From Nocardiopsis ganjiahuensis DSM 45031 (GTDB lineage Bacteria > Actinomycetota > Actinomycetes > Streptosporangiales > Streptosporangiaceae), in contig NZ_ANBA01000009.1 of assembly GCF_000341085.1 (NCBI RefSeq), positions 620,001 to 684,000 on the forward strand: DNA of 64,000 nucleotides, written 5' to 3'. The notes under the pieces are model-generated. The model worked only from the letters and a program-made list of their open reading frames with translations, was not told where the DNA came from and did not search any database. Of the stretch, positions 45,313 to 54,515 are shown one piece after another. Numbering within the stretch: position 1 is the first letter of the stretch; every line of letters begins with the position of its first letter. The translations under genes and the position numbers were made by a program.

Positions 45313-46033
45313 CCGGTCGGTGCTTCCTGCAGGAAGAGCGCACGGAGGCCGTACCCGGAGGCGCCGGTTCGCGGCGGGCGGCGCGGGGCAGCGCGGGGCG
45401 GCGGCGCGGTGATCGACGGGCCGCCGACCCGCGAGACCACCCGCTCCCGGCACTGCCGTGGCCACAAGCGGTCACGGTTTTCACTCTGTGATCACCGCCC
45501 GACACCCCCAGCAGTAACTCACCTCACAGGCAAAGCCTCCCTTCACGCTTTACGGGACAAAAGGCCTTAATGAGGGCGTGCTCCATTACCTGTCGCCTGA
45601 TCGCGCTGTCCACAGTTCGCCATCACGATTGAGTCACGCACAATGTGAGCTCGGGCGCGCGAGGCACGAAACGGTGACGATTCACCCTGTTACCCCCTGC
45701 CCACCCTGCCCCGCGGACACCAGTCACGGCTAGGATGCAAGGCGTCCCGACCCCCTGGCCTGCGGGGAACCGACCCGTTGGCTCCACACGCGGCGGTCGG
45801 CGCCCCGTACGAACCGGGGACCTCTCTCACGACACGGGGAACTCCCGCCCACGCCACCAGCCGCCCTCGCCCGCGGCGACGGCGTCCGTGGCGGGCCCAC
45901 CTCCCCCACGGTTCCCCGTGCTGTCACCCACCCGGCGATCCGCCGGTGGCCACCACGGGAACTCGTGAGAACCCACGGGCGCGAACGTGCGCCTAAGACA
46001 ACACGGTCACCACATCACCGGGCGAGGGGAGCC
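45313..46033. other. 721-base intergenic region
   Basis: No gene of normal size. The part 45480-45660 is AT-richer and holds a possible 20-codon reading frame (45570-45632, MRACSITCRLIALSTVRHHD) with a CTTAAT element just upstream. The right part is GC-rich leader for the next gene; I recognise no riboswitch. Confidence 0.4.
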
Positions 46034-47095
46034 ATGAGCGAAAACGGACCTTACAACCAGCCACCGCAGAACCCTTACGGTGGCGGGGACGGCACCGGCG
46101 GACAACCGCCCTACGGTCCGCCGCAGGGAGGCCCCTACGGCGACCCCGGCACCGGCGGACAGCCCGGCTACGGACAGGCGCCCTATCCGGGCGGCCCCGG
46201 CGGCCCCGGCGGCCCCGGCGGCCCCGGCCAGGATCAGGGCATGTACGCGGGCGGCCAGCCGCCCTACGGCCCCGGCCCCGGAGGCCCTGGAGGCCCCGGC
46301 GGGTACCCGCCCGCCCAGCCGCCCCGGGGCGGCGGCAGCAAGGCCGGCCTGTGGGTGGTCATCGGCGGCGGTGTGGTCATCGTCGTCCTGGTGATCGCCG
46401 TAGTCATCATGCTGGTCACCAACGGCAACAGCGGCGACGAGGTCGCCACCGACCCCGACGGGACCACCGAGGTCACGGAGGGCGAGCCCGAGGGTGAGCC
46501 CGAAGGCGGGGCCGAGGAGCCCGAGGGGGCTCCCGCAGGCGGCGGAGAGCTCGGCGAACCGCCGCACGCGCTGCCCGTCGAGCCCTGCGACGTCCTCACC
46601 GAGGAGATCCAGGCGGACTTCAGCCTGCGCGGTGACGGCAGCAAGTACGTCTCCGACAACCGGGCCAGCTGCTCCAGCTCCGGCGAGGCCCCGGACAACC
46701 CCGACGGGACCACCGGCTACCTGGACGTGGCCTTCAAGGTCCCCATGAGTGCGACCGACTCCCCCGAGGCCGCCTCCACCGACATCGAGTACACGCTGGA
46801 GCGCGTTCGCGGCCAGTCCACGAGCGAGATGTACGACGCCGAAGACGTCGAGGTGGACAAGGAGATCGAGGGCCTCGGTGACGAGTCGTACTTCGTCGTC
46901 ACCAAGTACGAGTCGCTCGACATGAAGGTCCCCGAGGCGCTTCTGGTGATCCGCCAGGACAACCTCATCATCGAGGTCACCTACGACCTCAACAACTTCC
47001 GTGACGAGGACGCCGAGCTCGCCCTCCCGGAGGACGTCGAGGACATCATGGTCAACGCCGTCAACGCGGCTCTCGGAGTCGCCGCTTCCGCCTGA
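46034..47095 (+). CDS. Gly/Pro/Tyr-rich membrane-anchored protein with DUF3558-like ectodomain
   Basis: A 353-residue protein. Residues 1-100 are a Gly/Pro/Tyr/Gln-rich cytoplasmic region with GGP repeats, followed by one strong membrane helix (LWVVIGGGVVIVVLVIAVVIMLV), an acidic linker (EGEPEGEPEGG) and an extracytoplasmic domain with a Cys pair (VEPCDVLTEE, NRASCSSSG). The domain layout resembles DUF3558-type lipoprotein domains. ATG follows GAGGGGAG. Function unknown. Confidence 0.72.
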   Translation: MSENGPYNQPPQNPYGGGDGTGGQPPYGPPQGGPYGDPGTGGQPGYGQAPYPGGPGGPGGPGGPGQDQGMYAGGQPPYGPGPGGPGGPGGYPPAQPPRGGGSKAGLWVVIGGGVVIVVLVIAVVIMLVTNGNSGDEVATDPDGTTEVTEGEPEGEPEGGAEEPEGAPAGGGELGEPPHALPVEPCDVLTEEIQADFSLRGDGSKYVSDNRASCSSSGEAPDNPDGTTGYLDVAFKVPMSATDSPEAASTDIEYTLERVRGQSTSEMYDAEDVEVDKEIEGLGDESYFVVTKYESLDMKVPEALLVIRQDNLIIEVTYDLNNFRDEDAELALPEDVEDIMVNAVNAALGVAASA

Positions 47096-47136
47096 CCCCG
47101 CTGAGGGTCGGGGGGACGAGTCCCGAGGGCACCGGA

Positions 47137-47167
47137 GGGGGCCGCGGCACCGCCGCGGCCCCCTTTC
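47137..47167. terminator. bidirectional terminator
   Basis: GGGGGCCGCGGC and its complement around ACC, followed by TTTCT on the plus strand, between two convergent genes. It can serve both. Confidence 0.8.
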
Positions 47168-47204
47168 TCATGCCTGGTGTACGGAATGATCCAAAAAACA
47201 GGAC

Positions 47205-49484
47205 CTAGCCGAGGTCGGCGCGCACCCGGCGGGCCGCCTCGACCATGTTGCGCAGGGCCTGCTCGGCCTCGGCGTAACCGCGGGTCTTCAGACCGCAGTC
47301 CGGGTTGACCCACAGGTTCCCGGCGTCGATGTGCGACGCCGCCAGCCGCAGTGAGGACTCGATCTCCTCGACCGAGGGCACCCGGGGCGAGTGGATGTCG
47401 TACACGCCCGGGCCGATCCCCCGTCCGTAGCCGCGCCGGCCCAGGGCCTCCATGAGCTCCATGCGCGACCGGGCCGCCTCGACGCTGGTGACGTCGGCGT
47501 CCAGCGCCTCGATGCCGTCGACGATCTGGTTGAACTCCGAGTAGCACATGTGCGTGTGGACGGTCGTGGTCGCCGCGACCCCGGAGGTGGCCAGGCGGAA
47601 CGAGCTCACCGCCCAGTCCAGGTACGCCTGGCGCCGCTCCTCGCGCAGGGGCAGCAGCTCACGCAGGGCCGCCTCGTCCACCTGGATGTGGCGGATGCCC
47701 GCCTTCTCCAGGTCCGCGACCTCGTCGCGCAGCGCCAGACCGACCTGGCGGGCGGTCTCGCCGAGCGGCTGGTCGGTACGGACGAACGACCAGGCCAGCA
47801 TGGTGACCGGGCCGGTCAGCATGCCCTTGACCGGCTTGTCGGTGAGCGACTGGGCGTAGGTGATCCACTCGACCGTCATCGGCTCGGGACGCGACACGTC
47901 ACCGAACAGGATGGGGGGACGCACGCAACGCGAACCGTAGGACTGCACCCACCCGTTCTCGGTGGCGGCGTAGCCCTCCAGCTGCTCCGCGAAGTACTGG
48001 ACCATGTCGTTGCGCTCGGGCTCGCCGTGGACGAGGACGTCCAGGCCGATCTCCTCCTGGAGCGCGACGACGCGGTCGATCTCCGCGCGCAGGGTCCGGT
48101 GGTACTCCTCGGTGGAGAGTTCACCGCGACGAACTCCGAGGCGGGCGCGGCGCAGCTCGGGGGTCTGCGGGAAGGACCCGATGGTGGTCGTGGTGAGCGT
48201 GGTGTCGGTGGGTGCGCCGCGTTTCCCGGAGCGCTCGTAGGCGTCCGGGCCCAGGGCGTCCAGGCGGGCGCGCACGCGGGCGTCGGTGAAGGACGGGTTC
48301 CCGGCACCGGCGGGGCCGAAACCGGCGTCCCCGCCCTCGGAGAGGACACGGCCGAGCAGGGCCACCTCCTGGGCCTTCTGCCTGGCGAAGGCCAGAGCGG
48401 AGCGCAGTTCGGGGGCCAGGGAGGTCTCGGCGCCGAGGTCGATGGGCACGTGCAGCAGCGAGCAGGAGGTGCTCACGGCGAGCTCGTCGGTGAAGGCGAG
48501 CAGGGTGCCCAGCTCGGCCACGGCCGCGGGCAGGTCCGTGCGCCACACGTTGCGGCCGTCCACGACCCCCGCGACCAGGCGGGTGGAGCCCAGCCCGGAG
48601 ACCGCGGCCAGGTCCGGGACGCCCTCGGCGTCGGTGACCAGGTCGAGGCCGACCGCCTCCACCGGGGAGTCCTTGAGCACGCGCAGGGCGGCGGCGCCGA
48701 TGGAGCCGAAGTAGGTGGAGACCAGGAGCGAGGGGCGCTCGGTGAGGGAGCCCAGGCGCTGGTAGACGCGCTCCAGGCGGCCGACGGCGGCGCGGCCCTC
48801 GTCGGTGGCCAGGATCGGCTCGTCGAGCTGGACCTCGGTGGCGCCCGCGGCCCCGAGCTCCCCCAGGAGCTTGGCGTAGGCGTCCAGGAGCTGCTCGAGC
48901 AGCTCGATGGGCTCCCAGCCCTCCGGGGCGTCGTCGGCCGGTTTGGCCAGCAGCAGGAAGGTCAGCGGGCCGACCAGGACGGGCCGTGTCCGGAAGCCGG
49001 CCTCGGAGGCCTCGCGGAACTCGGCGACGGGCTTGTCACCGACCAGGCGCGGGCGGGTGCTCGGGGAGAGCTCCGGAACGAGGTAGTGGTAGTTGGTGTC
49101 GAACCACTTGGTCATCTCCAGCGGGGCGGCGCCCTGCAGACCGCGTGCGAGGGCGAAGTAGCGGCGCAGCTGCTCGTCGCGGTCCTCGGCCTGGGCCGGA
49201 GAGGCGAATCGGGAGGGCACGAGGTCGAACAGGACCGCCGTGTCCAGCACGTGGTCGTAGTAGGAGAACGTGTTGGACGGGAGGTCGTCCACACCCGCCT
49301 CGCGCAGCTGGGCGTAGACGCCCTTGCGGAGGCCGGAGGCGACGGAGTCGAGCTCCTGGGCGGTGGTCTCCCCCCTCCAGTAGGACTCGCTGGCGCGCTT
49401 GAGCTCGCGGTCGGGGCCGATGCGCGGGTAACCGTGCACCGTGGAACGCACTGACGGCCTGGATGCCGTCGGGGTCGTGGCCAT
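47205..49484 (-). CDS. metE: cobalamin-independent methionine synthase
   Basis: A 759-residue enzyme transferring methyl from 5-methyltetrahydropteroyltriglutamate to homocysteine. Seen: GYPRIGPDRELKRASESYW, MTKWFDTNYHYLVPEL, TTTIGSFPQT, HGEPERNDMVQYFAE, and zinc ligands in VHTHMCYSEF and NPDCGLKTRGY. Both barrels are complete. ATG 49484 has GAGGGAG upstream. A cobalamin riboswitch in the leader fits the classical replacement by B12-dependent MetH when B12 is present. Confidence 0.96.
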   Translation of the reverse strand: MATTPTASRPSVRSTVHGYPRIGPDRELKRASESYWRGETTAQELDSVASGLRKGVYAQLREAGVDDLPSNTFSYYDHVLDTAVLFDLVPSRFASPAQAEDRDEQLRRYFALARGLQGAAPLEMTKWFDTNYHYLVPELSPSTRPRLVGDKPVAEFREASEAGFRTRPVLVGPLTFLLLAKPADDAPEGWEPIELLEQLLDAYAKLLGELGAAGATEVQLDEPILATDEGRAAVGRLERVYQRLGSLTERPSLLVSTYFGSIGAAALRVLKDSPVEAVGLDLVTDAEGVPDLAAVSGLGSTRLVAGVVDGRNVWRTDLPAAVAELGTLLAFTDELAVSTSCSLLHVPIDLGAETSLAPELRSALAFARQKAQEVALLGRVLSEGGDAGFGPAGAGNPSFTDARVRARLDALGPDAYERSGKRGAPTDTTLTTTTIGSFPQTPELRRARLGVRRGELSTEEYHRTLRAEIDRVVALQEEIGLDVLVHGEPERNDMVQYFAEQLEGYAATENGWVQSYGSRCVRPPILFGDVSRPEPMTVEWITYAQSLTDKPVKGMLTGPVTMLAWSFVRTDQPLGETARQVGLALRDEVADLEKAGIRHIQVDEAALRELLPLREERRQAYLDWAVSSFRLATSGVAATTTVHTHMCYSEFNQIVDGIEALDADVTSVEAARSRMELMEALGRRGYGRGIGPGVYDIHSPRVPSVEEIESSLRLAASHIDAGNLWVNPDCGLKTRGYAEAEQALRNMVEAARRVRADLG

Positions 49485-49637
49485 GAAGCTTCTCTCCCTC
49501 GTCGAAAGCCGGGTACCGGCCGCGAGGCGAGCGAGGACGCGGACATGCCGGGGAACGCCTGTTCGGCGTACGGCTGTCACCGACCTCGGCCCTCCCTCGG
49601 GGCACGGGACCACCGGCGGCACGGGTGCACCGCCGGG

Positions 49638-49822
49638 TGGAGGCAGGTCTTCGGACTCGTGGGCGCTTCCGACGTGGTCGTCGGTTCTCCTACCGGTCGC
49701 CGCTTCCCAGTTTCCGACTTCTCCAGTCGGATCACCAGTGCTTATGGCGACGGTCGTTCCCACTCACCGCTGCGGGGCAGTCCCGGGTTCCCACCGGGTT
49801 CCCTCTTTCGACACGCAACGCC
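49638..49822 (-). promoter_or_regulatory. cobalamin riboswitch
   Basis: On the minus strand: AGGGAACCCGGTGGGAA, GGGACTGCCCCGCAGCGGTG, AAGCACTGG, CTGGGAAGCGGCGACC and GTCCGAAGACCTGCC. This is the order of the B12 aptamer, including the B12 box (GCCACTGG-like) and the closing AGACCTGCC. About 155 bases precede the metE start. Ends are by eye. Confidence 0.88.
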
Positions 49823-49878
49823 CGCCCCGGAAGGGTTCCGGGATCACAAGAGTGGAGCGTGTACCTTCCACGCCTGCA

Positions 49879-49908
49879 AGTATAGGAAGCGCCCCCTCCG
49901 CCCCTGAA
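49879..49908 (-). promoter_or_regulatory. metE promoter
   Basis: TATACT (49884-49879, minus strand) is a near-perfect -10, with TTCAGG (49908-49903) as a moderate -35 at 18 bases. Transcription would begin near 49872, about 50 bases before the riboswitch. Confidence 0.6.
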
Positions 49909-50047
49909 CCCGGCGTGGTCCTCGCCCACACGACGTGAACCCCCGCCGTGTGCTCGGCATCACACCCGACATCAGCGTTACGTGGGAGAGCGCGCCCCCA
50001 GCCTCCCCCGCGAACGTTCGTCTGACGATGAACGTGGAGAACCCCAG

Positions 50048-51640
50048 GTGAAGCAGCAAAGCCCGCAGACCATGGCTCCCGACCACCCCTTCCTCACGGT
50101 CGCGATCGCGATGGTCGTCCTGCTGGGGCTGGTGTTGTCCGCCACCCGACCACCCGGCGTGTTCGAGGACGGCGCCGGCACCGAGAACACGGCCGAGCGG
50201 TCCGAGGCGGACGAGGAACGGCTTCCGGCCACCGGTGAACCCGACCAGCTCACCGTCGTCTCCCCCGACGCCCTCCCCGGCATCGAGGAGACGGAGATCG
50301 ACCACGACGGCGGTGCCGACGTCACCGCCGCCTACCCGAACATCCCCAACGCCGCCCCGCTGTCCGACTTCCTGGACCGCACCCTGACCGCCCAGGTGAA
50401 CGCCTTCGAGGCGGCCAACCCCGGGGCGCGTTCGTTCGTCGGCGAGTGGGGGATCACCGCGGCGGCGGAGGGGATCGTGGGGGTCCGGACGACCACCACC
50501 GAGACCGACTCCGAGGAGACCCGCGAGGGTCACAGCACCCACTGGTACGAGACCGGCGACGGCACGGTCAACGGCTCCAGCCACCTGCTCGCCGGACAGG
50601 CGGAGCTCGCAGAGCTCAACGACCTGGTGCGCGAGGCCGTGGCCGACACCGGCGCCGACCCCTCCGCCCTGCACCCGATCAGCGCCCTCTACGACTCCGT
50701 GGGGTTCAACCCCGACGGAGACCTGGTGGTGGAGTTCGACTCCGGCCAGGTCGCCCCGACCGACGTCGGCCGCGTGCACGCGGTGATCGACCGGGACGAG
50801 GCCGAGGCCCTGCTGTCCGAATTCGGACTGCGGGTGCGCGAGGCCGCGACCACGGGCACCCGCGAGTTCACGGTGGCCGAGGCCCCCGAGGCGGACAAGG
50901 ACGGCTCCGGCGCGGCCGCGCCCGGTGTGCTGGCCCCGCGTGACGACTCGGTCGACTGCGCCGACCCCGACACCAAGTGCGTGGCGCTGACCTACGACGA
51001 CGGCCCCGGAGGACGCACCCCCGAACTGCTGGACGCCCTGGCCGAGTACGACGCCCACGCCACCTTCTTCGTCACCGGCCACCCGGTCATGGAGCACCCG
51101 TGGGTGGTGCGGCGCACCTACGCCGAGGGGCACGAGCTGGCCAACCACACGCTGAGCCACCCGAACCTGGCCGAGATCGGGTCCGGTGCGGCCCGCTCCG
51201 ACCTGGAGACGACGCAGGCCCTGGTGTTCCGGGAGACCGGATACACGATGGACCTCATGCGTCCGCCGTACGGGTCCACCAACGGACAGGTCGCGGAGAT
51301 CACCGCGGAACTCGGGCTGGCCCAGATCCTGTGGAGCGTGGACACCAACGACTGGCGGGACCGCAAGGCGAACGTGGTGCGCAAGCGCGCGCTGAAGGGC
51401 GCGTCCGAGGGCGCGATCATCCTGATGCACGACATCCACGACACCACCATCGACGCGTCGATCGACATCATCCGTGAACTGGACGCGCGTGGGTACACCA
51501 TGGTCACGGTGTCGCAACTCCTGGGCACCACGGTGCCCGGTGAGACCTACGTCGACGGCGTCCCCGAACCCCCGGAGACCGAGGGGTCGGAAGAGTCGGA
51601 GGAGAACTCCGAGGAGGGTGCTGTGAACGACGCGGGGTGA
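50048..51640 (+). CDS. membrane-anchored polysaccharide deacetylase (PdaC-like N-domain plus NodB)
   Basis: A 530-residue exported enzyme with an N-terminal membrane helix (FLTVAIAMVVLLGLVLSA). Residues ~75-280 resemble the PdaC/RsiV-type domain (AAYPNIPNAAPLSDFLDR, THWYETGDGTVNG, FNPDGDLVVEFDSGQV). The NodB domain has LTYDDGPGG, HELANHTLSHPNL (HxxxH), RPPYGSTN, DTNDWR and ILMHDIH, so zinc ligands and catalytic base are in place. Substrate is probably peptidoglycan or another wall glycan. GTG 50048 start. The acidic C-terminal tail is Glu/Ser-rich. Confidence 0.87.
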   Translation: MKQQSPQTMAPDHPFLTVAIAMVVLLGLVLSATRPPGVFEDGAGTENTAERSEADEERLPATGEPDQLTVVSPDALPGIEETEIDHDGGADVTAAYPNIPNAAPLSDFLDRTLTAQVNAFEAANPGARSFVGEWGITAAAEGIVGVRTTTTETDSEETREGHSTHWYETGDGTVNGSSHLLAGQAELAELNDLVREAVADTGADPSALHPISALYDSVGFNPDGDLVVEFDSGQVAPTDVGRVHAVIDRDEAEALLSEFGLRVREAATTGTREFTVAEAPEADKDGSGAAAPGVLAPRDDSVDCADPDTKCVALTYDDGPGGRTPELLDALAEYDAHATFFVTGHPVMEHPWVVRRTYAEGHELANHTLSHPNLAEIGSGAARSDLETTQALVFRETGYTMDLMRPPYGSTNGQVAEITAELGLAQILWSVDTNDWRDRKANVVRKRALKGASEGAIILMHDIHDTTIDASIDIIRELDARGYTMVTVSQLLGTTVPGETYVDGVPEPPETEGSEESEENSEEGAVNDAG

Positions 51641-51658
51641 CCCGTGGAACCTTCCCCA

Positions 51659-51694
51659 CCTGGGGAGGTGTCCACATGTGGACACCTCCCCAGG
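51659..51694. terminator. 36-bp perfect palindrome between two deacetylase genes
   Basis: Each half reads CCTGGGGAGGTGTCCACA-type sequence mirrored about CATG, with no mismatch. It starts 18 bases after the first deacetylase stop. It can form a very stable hairpin terminator, but could also bind a dimeric protein. Confidence 0.65.
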
Positions 51695-51768
51695 GCCGGG
51701 GCCCTCGTCCCCTATGTTGCTCCCAACAGCCGTGTGAGCACCCCCTAAAGGGACGAGGGAGTCGGGTT

Positions 51769-53304
51769 TTGTCGTCGAGGAGAGCCGAACCGGACCAGAC
51801 CGCTCCCGGGGCGCGCGCGGCCCGCCGCCACCCGCTCCGGACCGGGGCGCTGCTGGTGGTGCTGGCCCTTCCCCTGACCGCGTGCGAGAACGAGGTCGTG
51901 GGCGGGAGCGCCCCCGAACAGCTCACCGTCCTGGCGGACGAGGCCGGGGAGGGCATCAGCGAGTGGCGCGGGGGCGCCGACGACTTCACGGACCACCCCT
52001 ACGAGCCGGAGGGGGTGGAGATCAGCGTCGCGTACCCGGAGTTCGAGGGTGCCGAGGCGTTCTCCGAGGCCCTGGCCGCGCGGGTGGACCAGGAGGTCCA
52101 GGACTTCCGCGCCGGGACCCGCGACCCGGTGGGCCTGGACATCGCCTGGGAACTGGTCGCCGCCGGGGGCGGCGTGCTCGGGGTGCGGCTGGTCCAGACC
52201 GAACAGGACATGCACGGCCTGCGCGAGGCCTACTCCACGTACTGGTACGACGCCCGGGCGGGCGCCGCGGCCTTCTCCACCGAACTGCTGGCCGGGCAGG
52301 AGGAGCTGGCCGAGCTCAACACGATCGTGCGGGAGGAGCTGGCCGGAGACGGGGACGTGGACCCGGAGGCGCTGTGGCCGGTGCTGCGGACCTACGACTC
52401 GATCGGCTTCAACGGGTCGGGGGACCTGGTCGTGGAGTTCGACGACGGACACCTGTCACCGATCGTCGACGAACACGTGCCGGACAGCGGGCCCGGACGC
52501 AAGACCGTCGTGGTCGGGCACGAGCGCGCCGAACCGCTGCTGTCGGATCTGGGTTCCAGGGCCAGGGAGGCCGCCCTGGTGGAGGAGCCCGATCTCGCCC
52601 TGCCCGGGGCCGACGGGGCCGACGAGGAGGCGGAGGCCGCACAGCCGCCGGGGGTCGTCATCGCCGGGGACCCCGAGGTGGACTGCTACGACGGCGAGAC
52701 CAAGTGCGTGGCCCTGACCTTCGACGACGGTCCGGTCGAGGCGACACCGCACCTGCTGGACCTCCTTGCCGAGGAGGAGGTGACGGCCTCGTTCTTCCTC
52801 AACGGCGGCCCGGTCCTGACCCGGCCCAGCGTGCTGCGGCGGGCCTACGCCGAGGGGCACGAGGTCGCCAGCCACGGTGACGAGCACGAGCACATGAACA
52901 AGATGGCGGCCGAGGACCTGGCCGGCCAGACGGCCGCGGTCAGCGCGATGGTCCGGCGGCAGACCGGGCACACGGTGGAACTCTTCCGACCGCCGTTCGG
53001 GGCCACCGACGAGGCGGTGCACGAGGTGATCGCGGACCAGGACATGGCCGAGGTCGCCTGGACCATGGACAGCCAGGACTGGAAGGGCATCGACCGCGAC
53101 GAGATCGTGGACAACGTCCTGACCAGGATCGAGCCGGGCGCGGTGGTGCTGATGCACGACCCCCAGCCCGCCACGCTGGCGGCGGTCCCGGAGATCATCG
53201 AGCGGCTGCGCGAACTGGACTACGTGTTCGTGACCAGCAGCCAGGCGATCGGCGGACCCGAGCCCGGAAACGTCTACCCGCCCGACTGGGACGGCAACTG
53301 GTGA
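51769..53304 (+). CDS. lipoprotein polysaccharide deacetylase, paralogue of the preceding gene
   Basis: A 511-residue lipoprotein with signal ALLVVLALPLTAC (lipobox LTAC). The same architecture as its neighbour: a PdaC/RsiV-like domain (YPEFEGAEAFSEAL, STYWYDARAGAAAF, FNGSGDLVVEFDDGHL) then NodB (LTFDDGPVE, HEVASHGDEHEHM, RPPFGATD, DSQDWK, VLMHDPQ). TTG 51769 was chosen for GAGGGAG eight bases upstream and for a normal-length signal; ATG/GTG codons further up give an implausible leader. The pair likely arose by tandem duplication. Confidence 0.85.
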   Translation: MSSRRAEPDQTAPGARAARRHPLRTGALLVVLALPLTACENEVVGGSAPEQLTVLADEAGEGISEWRGGADDFTDHPYEPEGVEISVAYPEFEGAEAFSEALAARVDQEVQDFRAGTRDPVGLDIAWELVAAGGGVLGVRLVQTEQDMHGLREAYSTYWYDARAGAAAFSTELLAGQEELAELNTIVREELAGDGDVDPEALWPVLRTYDSIGFNGSGDLVVEFDDGHLSPIVDEHVPDSGPGRKTVVVGHERAEPLLSDLGSRAREAALVEEPDLALPGADGADEEAEAAQPPGVVIAGDPEVDCYDGETKCVALTFDDGPVEATPHLLDLLAEEEVTASFFLNGGPVLTRPSVLRRAYAEGHEVASHGDEHEHMNKMAAEDLAGQTAAVSAMVRRQTGHTVELFRPPFGATDEAVHEVIADQDMAEVAWTMDSQDWKGIDRDEIVDNVLTRIEPGAVVLMHDPQPATLAAVPEIIERLRELDYVFVTSSQAIGGPEPGNVYPPDWDGNW

Positions 53305-53327
53305 GGTCTCCCCCCGCATGAACGCGG

Positions 53328-53357
53328 GGCGGCCGGCGGGAGTTCCCGCCGGCCGCC
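53328..53357. terminator. bidirectional terminator
   Basis: A perfect 14-bp stem GGCGGCCGGCGGGA with its complement around two bases, between the convergent deacetylase and pyrD genes. Confidence 0.7.
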
Positions 53358-53375
53358 CTCGTGCCTGCCCGCGGA

Positions 53376-54515
53376 TCAGCTCGCTTCGGAGGTCTCCTGG
53401 ACCACCTTGAGCGCCGGGGCCGGGGCGTCGGAGCCGACGGCGTCCTGGACGGACCGGTACCCGGCGGCGCGGACCAGCCTGGCCAGGCCGCGGTGGATGC
53501 GTCGGGGCCACAGCGGGCCGCCGTAGATCAGCCCGGTGTAGCCCTGGATCAGCGTGGCACCGGCGCGGATGCGGGCCCAGGCGTCCTCGGGGGTCTCGAT
53601 ACCGCCGACGGCGACCAGGGTCACCCGGTCGCCGACCCTGGCGCGCAGACGGCGCAGGACCTCCAGCGAACGCTCCTTGAGCGGAGCGCCCGACAGACCC
53701 CCGGCACCGGCCGCCTCGACCTCGGACTCCGGGGTGTCGAGCCCGGCGCGGGAGATCGTGGTGTTGGTTGCGATGATCCCGTCCAGGCCCTCGGCCAGGG
53801 CCAGGTCGGCGACGGCGTCGACGTCCTCGTCGGCCAGGTCCGGGGCGATCTTCACCAGCAGCGGCAGCTCGGGGCGTCCGGCCTCGGCGAGGGACGCCCG
53901 GACAGCGGTCACCAGCGGGAGCAGCTGCTCCACACCCTGGAGGTTCCGCAGGCCCGGGGTGTTGGGCGAGCTGACGTTGATGACCATGTAGTCGGCGTAG
54001 GGGGCCAGCCGCAGGGCGCTGAGCGCGTAGTCGGCGGGTGCGTCGGCCTCGGGTGTCACCTTGGTCTTGCCGATGTTGATCCCGATCAGCGGACCCTTGC
54101 GCTGGTGGTGCAGGCGCTCGGCGACCAGCGCGGAACCCTCGTTGTTGAACCCCATCCGGTTGACGATGGCGCGGTCGGCGACCAGCCGGAACAGGCGCGG
54201 TTTGGGGTTGCCGGGCTGCGGGTGGGCGGTGACGGTGCCCACCTCCACGTAGCCGAAGCCCAGGGCGGCCAGTCCGCGCGGGCTCTCGGCGTTCTTGTCG
54301 AAGCCGGCGGCCATACCCAGCGGGCCGGGGAACTCGCGGCCCAGGGCGTGCACGGTCAGCTCGGGCTCGCGCGGGCCCAGGACCCTACCGGCGGTCTCGG
54401 CCACACCGGGCACCGAGGCCACGCCGCGCAGGGCGGCGAAGGTCACCTTGTGGACCTTCTCCGCGTCCATGTGGCGCAGGACCGAGCTGAAGAGGATCTG
54501 GTAGAACACGGTCAT
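53376..54515 (-). CDS. pyrD: quinone-dependent dihydroorotate dehydrogenase (class 2)
   Basis: A 379-residue FMN enzyme of pyrimidine synthesis. The N-terminal helices ([19 protein letters not shown]) mark the membrane-associated class 2. Seen: [38 protein letters not shown], the Ser-base region [19 protein letters not shown] ([14 protein letters not shown]), and IATNTTISR. Start ATG overlaps the PAC2 stop as ATGA. Confidence 0.95.
   Translation of the reverse strand: MTVFYQILFSSVLRHMDAEKVHKVTFAALRGVASVPGVAETAGRVLGPREPELTVHALGREFPGPLGMAAGFDKNAESPRGLAALGFGYVEVGTVTAHPQPGNPKPRLFRLVADRAIVNRMGFNNEGSALVAERLHHQRKGPLIGINIGKTKVTPEADAPADYALSALRLAPYADYMVINVSSPNTPGLRNLQGVEQLLPLVTAVRASLAEAGRPELPLLVKIAPDLADEDVDAVADLALAEGLDGIIATNTTISRAGLDTPESEVEAAGAGGLSGAPLKERSLEVLRRLRARVGDRVTLVAVGGIETPEDAWARIRAGATLIQGYTGLIYGGPLWPRRIHRGLARLVRAAGYRSVQDAVGSDAPAPALKVVQETSEAS

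Noticed and set aside
47391-49454. 687-residue plus-strand frame opposite metE
   Set aside because: Shadow of metE; Gly/Val/His-rich with no motif.
50011-50020. CGAACGTTCG as a second SOS box
   Set aside because: It lacks the four-base spacer between the TCGAAC and GTTCGA halves.
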